Shown piece by piece: positions 62,001 to 64,000 of a stretch of 64,000 bases of DNA. The stretch covers positions 59,052,120 to 59,116,119 of the forward strand of contig CM056583.1 in the NCBI GenBank assembly GCA_029721435.1, read 5' to 3'. A model generated the notes under the pieces. It searched no databases. It saw only the letters and a list, made by a program, of their open reading frames with translations, and was not told the DNA's origin. Every line of letters starts with the position of its first letter. Position 1 is the first letter of the stretch. Position numbers and translations under genes: made by a program. The stretch is from Gymnothorax reevesii (lineage: Eukaryota > Chordata > Actinopteri > Anguilliformes > Muraenidae).

Positions 62001-63398
62001 TCATATTCAGACTATATTCTCCAAAAATAAGATTAAAAATTTGTCAATGAGATGAGAGTTAAACTCATTTCCAGATTTACCAGTGCATTAAGAAAATATA
62101 ACGGCATACCATAACCTAAAATAAGCAGAAATCTGCTGTGTGTTCATACAGTGAGTTTCTTGGATAGTGACAGAAAGCAAATATACCCGTCATCCTTCAA
62201 TCTTTGAGTCTGTCCTTAAGGCCAACAGGGTGGGGCACAGATTGCAGTTTGCCTCTTGCTTCCAGATCATGCTGAAATAAAGTTAGCTAATGGTCATCTA
62301 CCATTCAGCCCTGCAGAATTTCAGGTCAGCTGGTTATTGTTTAGCTTTTCTGCATATGCTGAAAGGAAAACGTTTTTGCCTCCCATCACCTCACACCACA
62401 TAAGCTTAAGGAAGAGTGACCGTAGCCACGTTTGTTTGAGCTTTTGGTCCACAGGGTAACTTCAGATTTTCTTCATAAGAGAGGGGTGTACATTGACACT
62501 GACTGCATGAAATTTCATAATAATGCATGTAATATTAGGGCCTGAAATGAGCATAATACTCACTCAAAAATATTTCATACAGACCATGGAGGCTGCTTAT
62601 TGGTATTTCCTACAAATATTCTACTTAAGTGTACTCTGATTAACAGCAACCCCCAAAAGGTGAAAGCATTACAGCACACTCTTATTCATTTAATCACTGA
62701 CAATGGATGCCGCTCTTATTTACCTATTGGTTTTGGCAGCATGTACCGCATAAGTCTGGCTGCATGTGTGTATCAACAAAATGTGTCATTCATTCAGTCA
62801 GTCACTCTCTGAGTAAAGGAAAAAGCATTTTCTTATCCAGCCCTATTCCAGAATAGACAGCATGTGGATTCTTTTTGTCATTGACTTACCATCCACTTGT
62901 ATGCAGTAAAAATTTACCAAATGCATTCCACAACATCTCTGCCATCACGCAATTTCCCACCCAAAAAGGGATCAATTGGGCTAATTTTACATGTTTGGGT
63001 AAAATTTTCTGGAGTGTTCTGCTTTCACATAACCTTGTGTCAACAACTGACAAGACTTTCTGGGCAAGTGTGGCAGTGAGCGGTAAGCTCCAAATAAAGG
63101 GGAGTGAGCAAAATTACATGTTGATGTAAAATCATATAATAGCATGTTCAGCCACTTTATATTTTAGTACAGCATTTGGTCTGTGGCACAGGTCCCAGCA
63201 GCGACTGAAATTCAGCAGGGAATTTCCATACAGAACTTCACTGACCAAATAAGAAGCGGAAGACGCCCAGAGCAGCAGGGTCAGTGGGACGGTTCAGCAG
63301 GCATACCAGCCGGTCCCAGGAGGACAGGTCTCTGATCTCAAACCCAAAAATCCTCTTCATGCTGCTTTCACGCAGAACATCATCCCGATTTTTCCCAT
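36404..63398 (-). CDS. ggcx: Vitamin K-dependent gamma-glutamyl carboxylase, exons 2-15
   Basis: This ER-membrane enzyme converts Glu to gamma-carboxyglutamate in clotting factors, matrix Gla protein and osteocalcin, using reduced vitamin K, CO2 and O2 and yielding vitamin K epoxide. Coding segments (minus strand order): 63246-63398, 61268-61426, 60571-60736, 58389-58467, 57062-57168, 56795-56958, 54274-54599, 48964-49095, 46111-46262, 45090-45259, 44580-44710, 39622-39769, 38030-38234, 36404-36557. All use GT/AG junctions with matching phases and give 748 codons with no stop, against 758 residues in human including exon 1. By recalled human numbering, His160 (WNNH), catalytic Lys218 (AGIKKLD), the C99-C450 disulfide cysteines (VCRFP, YATCL), CVY 343-345, Leu394 and Trp501 are all kept. 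Exon 1 lies outside or was not found. The gene looks functional. Confidence 0.97.
36734..36781. repeat. CA dinucleotide microsatellite
   Basis: About 23 CA units in ggcx intron 14, 180 bases upstream (in gene sense) of the last exon. Confidence 0.95.
37165..37800 (-). mobile_element. Decayed Tc1-like transposon in ggcx intron 14
   Basis: The minus strand carries KYGGGSLF (near 37560) and later [14 protein letters not shown] (near 37345-37390), worn forms of the Tc1 KxGGGSxM and WPxxSPDLNPIE blocks. The outer sequence GCAAAAATTATTGGATCCCC is end-like. Multiple frameshifts. It has the same orientation as ggcx. Confidence 0.6.
38030..38234 (-). CDS. ggcx: ggcx exon 14
   Basis: Reads [20 protein letters not shown], then [40 protein letters not shown] and KKYYMIRRG. 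The first third is a variable linker. [12 protein letters not shown] is the conserved amphipathic segment before the C-terminal tail. Donor GTGCGT, two bases of a Gly codon left over. Confidence 0.94.
39090..39500 (+). repeat. ~30-bp minisatellite in ggcx intron 13
   Basis: About thirteen imperfect units of the type TCTGCATTAGGGTCATGCAT followed by a T-rich spacer (TTTTTAAAA). The repeats generate opposed frames of 62-77 codons rich in MH, which are artefacts of the repeat. The block ends about 120 bases from exon 13. Confidence 0.85.
39571..39605. repeat. TG dinucleotide microsatellite
   Basis: About 17 TG units, 17 bases from the 5' splice site of ggcx intron 13. In gene sense it is a CA repeat just after the donor. 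Confidence 0.95.
39622..39769 (-). CDS. ggcx: ggcx exon 13
   Basis: Reads [20 protein letters not shown], then [20 protein letters not shown] and [19 protein letters not shown] and PSCYMY.YVNTT match the mammalian protein closely. A TG microsatellite lies only 17 bases beyond its donor side. Confidence 0.96.
40090..40470 (+). mobile_element. LINE reverse-transcriptase 3' fragment
   Basis: One + frame reads [20 protein letters not shown], then LNGTSLNIV; the next frame continues [20 protein letters not shown] and [20 protein letters not shown]. This is the familiar KTEVMYQP..VNG..L..V..F.YLGS.....D.E...RI segment after the catalytic domain of RTE/I-type LINEs. A frameshift near 40295 divides it. 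It is 5'-truncated and inserted antisense to ggcx in intron 12. Confidence 0.75.
40973..41001. repeat. AATA tetranucleotide microsatellite
   Basis: Seven AATA units within a worn dispersed repeat (about 40560-41160) in ggcx intron 12. Confidence 0.9.
41985..43620. repeat. Long dispersed fish repeat in ggcx intron 12
   Basis: The left end reads ACCCGAGCGATGAAGTCGCC then GCAACGAAGTTGCGAGGAACCTATTG and ATTATTATTATACTTCCGC. The right end reads GTGCACGAGGGGTGCGAGGGCCC then AATTATTATTATTATCATTATTAT. Between them lie phrases such as CAACAGGAAGTCAGCCAT that occur twice. CpG content is raised. Sequences of this form are high-copy in several teleosts; the class is unknown to me. No frame is coding. 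Confidence 0.55.
44580..44710 (-). CDS. ggcx: ggcx exon 12
   Basis: Reads [20 protein letters not shown], then [20 protein letters not shown] and KMQ. LENFVS..LGNTS.Q.LQG.V.VE is the conserved lumenal beta-rich stretch. NTS and NYT are possible glycosylation sequons. Donor GTACAG, phase 0. Confidence 0.96.
45090..45259 (-). CDS. ggcx: ggcx exon 11
   Basis: Reads [20 protein letters not shown], then [20 protein letters not shown] and [18 protein letters not shown]. The Trp of PNPWLMPLL aligns with human Trp501, another disease position, although the four residues before it differ. This is the lumenal domain; NQT is a possible glycosylation sequon. Confidence 0.96.
46111..46262 (-). CDS. ggcx: ggcx exon 10
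   Basis: Reads [20 protein letters not shown], then [20 protein letters not shown] and [10 protein letters not shown], ending with a split Arg codon. YATCL holds the Cys450 equivalent. HYNISEP retains an N-glycosylation-type sequon (NIS) at the position of the human NVT sequon. Confidence 0.97.
46376..47230. repeat. Duplicated repeat segment in ggcx intron 10
   Basis: GGTTACCCTACACATAGCCC.. occurs at 46486 and again at 46938, with the following ~55 bases related. TGGGTTACAG.. TTTATA phrases occur at 46398 and 47202. The middle is rich in AGCTAGC motifs (46890-47090). It appears to be two diverged copies of one dispersed element. Confidence 0.5.
47590..48905 (+). mobile_element. Decayed Tc1-like transposon in ggcx intron 9
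   Basis: Broken + frames read [40 protein letters not shown] and later [18 protein letters not shown], a worn form of the ..F.VQMDNDPKHTAK.. block (48340-48410). Both outer edges carry a TATTTGGAC-like core (ATTATTTGGACA at 47632 and TCCAAATATTTATGGAC at 48880). Same family pattern as the relic at 14.2-15.2 kb. Antisense to ggcx. Confidence 0.6.
48964..49095 (-). CDS. ggcx: ggcx exon 9
   Basis: Exactly 44 codons, phase 0 on both sides, starting [20 protein letters not shown] and ending [15 protein letters not shown] includes the residue equivalent to human Leu394, mutated in combined clotting factor deficiency, in the glutamate-substrate region. The donor is GTGCGT. Confidence 0.97.
49536..50333 (+). 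repeat. 38-bp minisatellite with higher-order structure, ggcx intron 8
   Basis: About 21 units of GAGGCTTCTTCTGTAGCTTG followed by TTCTTATACTTTACACTT. Variant sites (TGTAGC/TGAAGC, CACATG/CACTTG, ATAC/ACAC) are not random: a five-unit block (190 bp) starting at 49571 recurs at 49761, and units further right alternate between two types. The array is sharply bounded and lies 440 bases downstream of exon 9 on the map. Confidence 0.95.
50334..52195. other. ggcx intron 8, nothing recognised
   Basis: AT-rich intron sequence with a poly(A) run near 50532. No exon with ggcx similarity, RNA gene or clear transposon was seen. Confidence 0.4.
52200..52360 (+). repeat. Dispersed fish repeat fragment (GGCAAGGAAAAACTCCCT type)
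   Basis: AATTTACAGTTGAGACTGAC... CAGCGGCAAGGAAAAACTCC CTAACAGGAAGAAA matches a repeat phrase common across teleost genomes. The overlapping frames on both strands are not genes. Confidence 0.5.
54274..54599 (-). CDS. ggcx: ggcx exon 8
   Basis: The longest coding exon (326 bases). It opens [20 protein letters not shown] and closes [26 protein letters not shown] corresponds to human CVY 343-345. Between them ([20 protein letters not shown]) lies a Ser/Thr/Ala-rich loop that is poorly conserved and longer than I recall for human. The following intron, 5.2 kb, carries the 38-bp minisatellite. Confidence 0.96.
54690..55010. repeat. Dispersed repeat with GACGGACGGACAGA module
   Basis: GGACGTACAGACGGACGGAC followed by AGATGGACAAGGGTAACTCTATATGCCCC. 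Similar tail modules recur at 60.97 and 61.87 kb. Non-coding, in ggcx intron 7. Confidence 0.45.
56795..56958 (-). CDS. ggcx: ggcx exon 7
   Basis: Reads [20 protein letters not shown], then [20 protein letters not shown] and [26 protein letters not shown] and [12 protein letters not shown] are hallmarks of the family's membrane domain. Separated from exon 6 by an intron of only 103 bases. Confidence 0.96.
57062..57168 (-). CDS. ggcx: ggcx exon 6 (catalytic lysine)
   Basis: Reads [20 protein letters not shown], then [15 protein letters not shown]. The second Lys of IKKLD is the equivalent of human Lys218, the residue activated to deprotonate vitamin K hydroquinone. The acceptor is TTTTGCAG and the donor GTGAGA after TTCAA. 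Confidence 0.97.
58389..58467 (-). CDS. ggcx: ggcx exon 5
   Basis: A 79-base exon completing the Trp codon and reading [20 protein letters not shown], then TLVRAQ. The [10 protein letters not shown] block is identical to the mammalian enzyme. It ends in phase 0 before GTCAGT. Confidence 0.96.
59290..60240. repeat. Dispersed fish repeat in ggcx intron 4
   Basis: Phrases GCCTCTGTGGCATGGATTCC, AATCAGCAGTTTCAGAAATTC, CCACCAACAACCATACCACA and TGATTGGCTGATCAGAG follow in the order seen in a very common teleost repeat. The frames of 73-111 codons here are fortuitous. The transposon class is not known to me. Confidence 0.55.
60571..60736 (-). CDS. ggcx: ggcx exon 4
   Basis: Reads [20 protein letters not shown], then [20 protein letters not shown] and [14 protein letters not shown]. 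It includes membrane segments and WNNH, whose histidine corresponds to human His160, implicated in catalysis. The exon splits the Trp codon of the YW pair (TG|G). Confidence 0.96.
60836..61034. mobile_element. ~200-bp inverted-repeat element with GACGGA module
   Basis: CATCCCCCGCCAA on the left mirrors TTGGCGGGGGATA on the right. Inside lie GGACGGATGCACGGACGGAC and CTATATCCCCCTCCCACTTC. Non-coding, in ggcx intron 3, with its left end 100 bases from the exon 4 acceptor. Confidence 0.6.
61268..61426 (-). CDS. ggcx: ggcx exon 3
   Basis: Reads [20 protein letters not shown], then [20 protein letters not shown] and [19 protein letters not shown] holds the cysteine equivalent to human Cys99, which pairs with Cys450. 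[14 protein letters not shown] begins a membrane segment. The donor is GTGAGC; phase 1 in and out. Confidence 0.96.
61480..61940. repeat. Dispersed repeat with GGACAGACGGACAGACAGAC module
   Basis: Starts near AAACGCCCGCGTTTGAAC and ends after the CAGACGGACAGACAGACAGA run and CTGGCCGAGGGTA. It shares its module with the repeats at 54.9 and 60.97 kb. Intron 2 of ggcx. Confidence 0.45.
63246..63398 (-). CDS. ggcx: ggcx exon 2
   Basis: The exon begins with two bases completing a codon (phase 1 entry) after an acceptor ending CTGCTAG. It reads ..[20 protein letters not shown], then [20 protein letters not shown] and GVFRFLF, leaving one G before GTCAGT. The [20 protein letters not shown] stretch is the cytosolic N terminus leading into the first membrane segment. 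Exon 1, about 15 codons in human, is missing from view. Confidence 0.95.
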
Positions 63399-63400
63399 CT

Positions 63401-64000
63401 AGCAGGTGAGAATGTGAAAGAGGAGACAGTCAATGCATAATAGGGTTCAGTATGGGCTATGCAGAATTTTAAGAAAACACAATTTGTCCGACATCTGTAC
63501 TGTGGCGTTAGCTGTCCGCAAGGTGCCGTTTCTCCTCTGCAGCAGAGGCACTACTTTCTCTCTTTGCTCTGGGATTCATAAGGTTCAAAGGCCAGAATTG
63601 ATCACTCACTCTTCTTCCCCCACTCTGACTTCTCCACAGAAAGCTGAATTCTGTCCTTTTACAATGAATTAATATTCTCATCAATGACACACTTCAATGG
63701 CCAGCTTTAGAACACTCATAAGGACAGTGTGGGGAGCTTTGACTTTCGTGACTTTCCCCCACGTGAATTAAGCCATTCATTCGGATTTTTTAAAATAAAA
63801 ATCTCAGATCAAGCAGAACAGTGCACTGACCTTAACACTTACAAAAAAGTACAAGTAGGACAAAAGCACCTATTGCAGGAATACTGACTTAAACAGAGAT
63901 GGCCACTGAACCAAATTCTTCAATTGAAAAGACAATGAATATACTCTGTAACCACAAACACAGTCCCTACACTGTTCACTTTTCTCTTGCTTATCACATT
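63401..64000. other. ggcx: ggcx intron 1 sequence (inferred)
   Basis: Upstream of the exon 2 acceptor on the minus strand. It is not CpG-rich and no ATG-bearing exon with a donor in the needed phase (one base left over) was found, so exon 1 and the promoter most likely lie beyond 64000. Confidence 0.5.

Noticed and set aside
63508..63690. Minus-strand 60-codon frame as ggcx exon 1
   Set aside because: The only good donor in it (GTGAGT after AGA) leaves phase 0, while exon 2 needs one base from upstream. The peptide also has no similarity to a ggcx N terminus.

Overview
The window is vertebrate nuclear DNA, almost certainly from a ray-finned (teleost-type) fish. It is AT-rich, has split genes with GT/AG introns, and is packed with decayed Tc1/mariner-type transposons, hAT- and Harbinger-like inverted-repeat elements, LINE fragments, a tRNA-derived SINE and many short fish-type dispersed repeats. 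The species cannot be named from the sequence.

Two real protein-coding genes are visible, tail to tail. On the + strand, about 12.5-13.46 kb, are the last two coding exons of a small-conductance Ca2+-activated K+ channel (kcnn2-like), with stop codon and poly(A) signal; the rest of that gene must lie to the left. On the - strand, from 63.40 down to 36.40 kb, are fourteen coding exons (2-15) of ggcx, the vitamin K-dependent gamma-glutamyl carboxylase. All thirteen intron phases between them are compatible and they read through without a break for 748 codons to a stop. Exon 1 is not in the window as far as I can see. No functional link between the two genes is implied.

Layout: 0-12.5 kb is the kcnn2 intron or upstream region, filled with a SINE, inverted-repeat elements, a minisatellite, a Tc1 element (7.88-9.37 kb) that itself contains a hairpin insert, and further Tc1 relics. 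13.5-35 kb is intergenic: a hairpin MITE, a Tc1 relic, a hAT-like element with long inverted repeats (16.8-17.6 kb), a long stretch with nothing recognisable (17.6-23.3 kb), a miniature Tc1 that keeps only the DNA-binding part of its transposase (23.3-24.1 kb), another Tc1 relic, and a 4.5-kb inverted-repeat element (26.16-30.63 kb) with a decayed LINE inside it. 35.0-35.75 kb holds the most unusual object: a short CpG-bearing segment bounded by 17-bp inverted repeats, which contains CCAAT boxes, an ATG, a lysine-rich coding exon with an INIGxAFxRW motif, and a splice donor, i.e. a promoter-plus-first-exon cassette, here frameshifted. 36-64 kb is ggcx, whose introns carry a LINE fragment, several Tc1 relics, CA/TG microsatellites, a ~30-bp minisatellite, a 38-bp minisatellite with higher-order structure, and other dispersed repeats.

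All assignments rest on reading the sequence and recalled family features; no database search was run.
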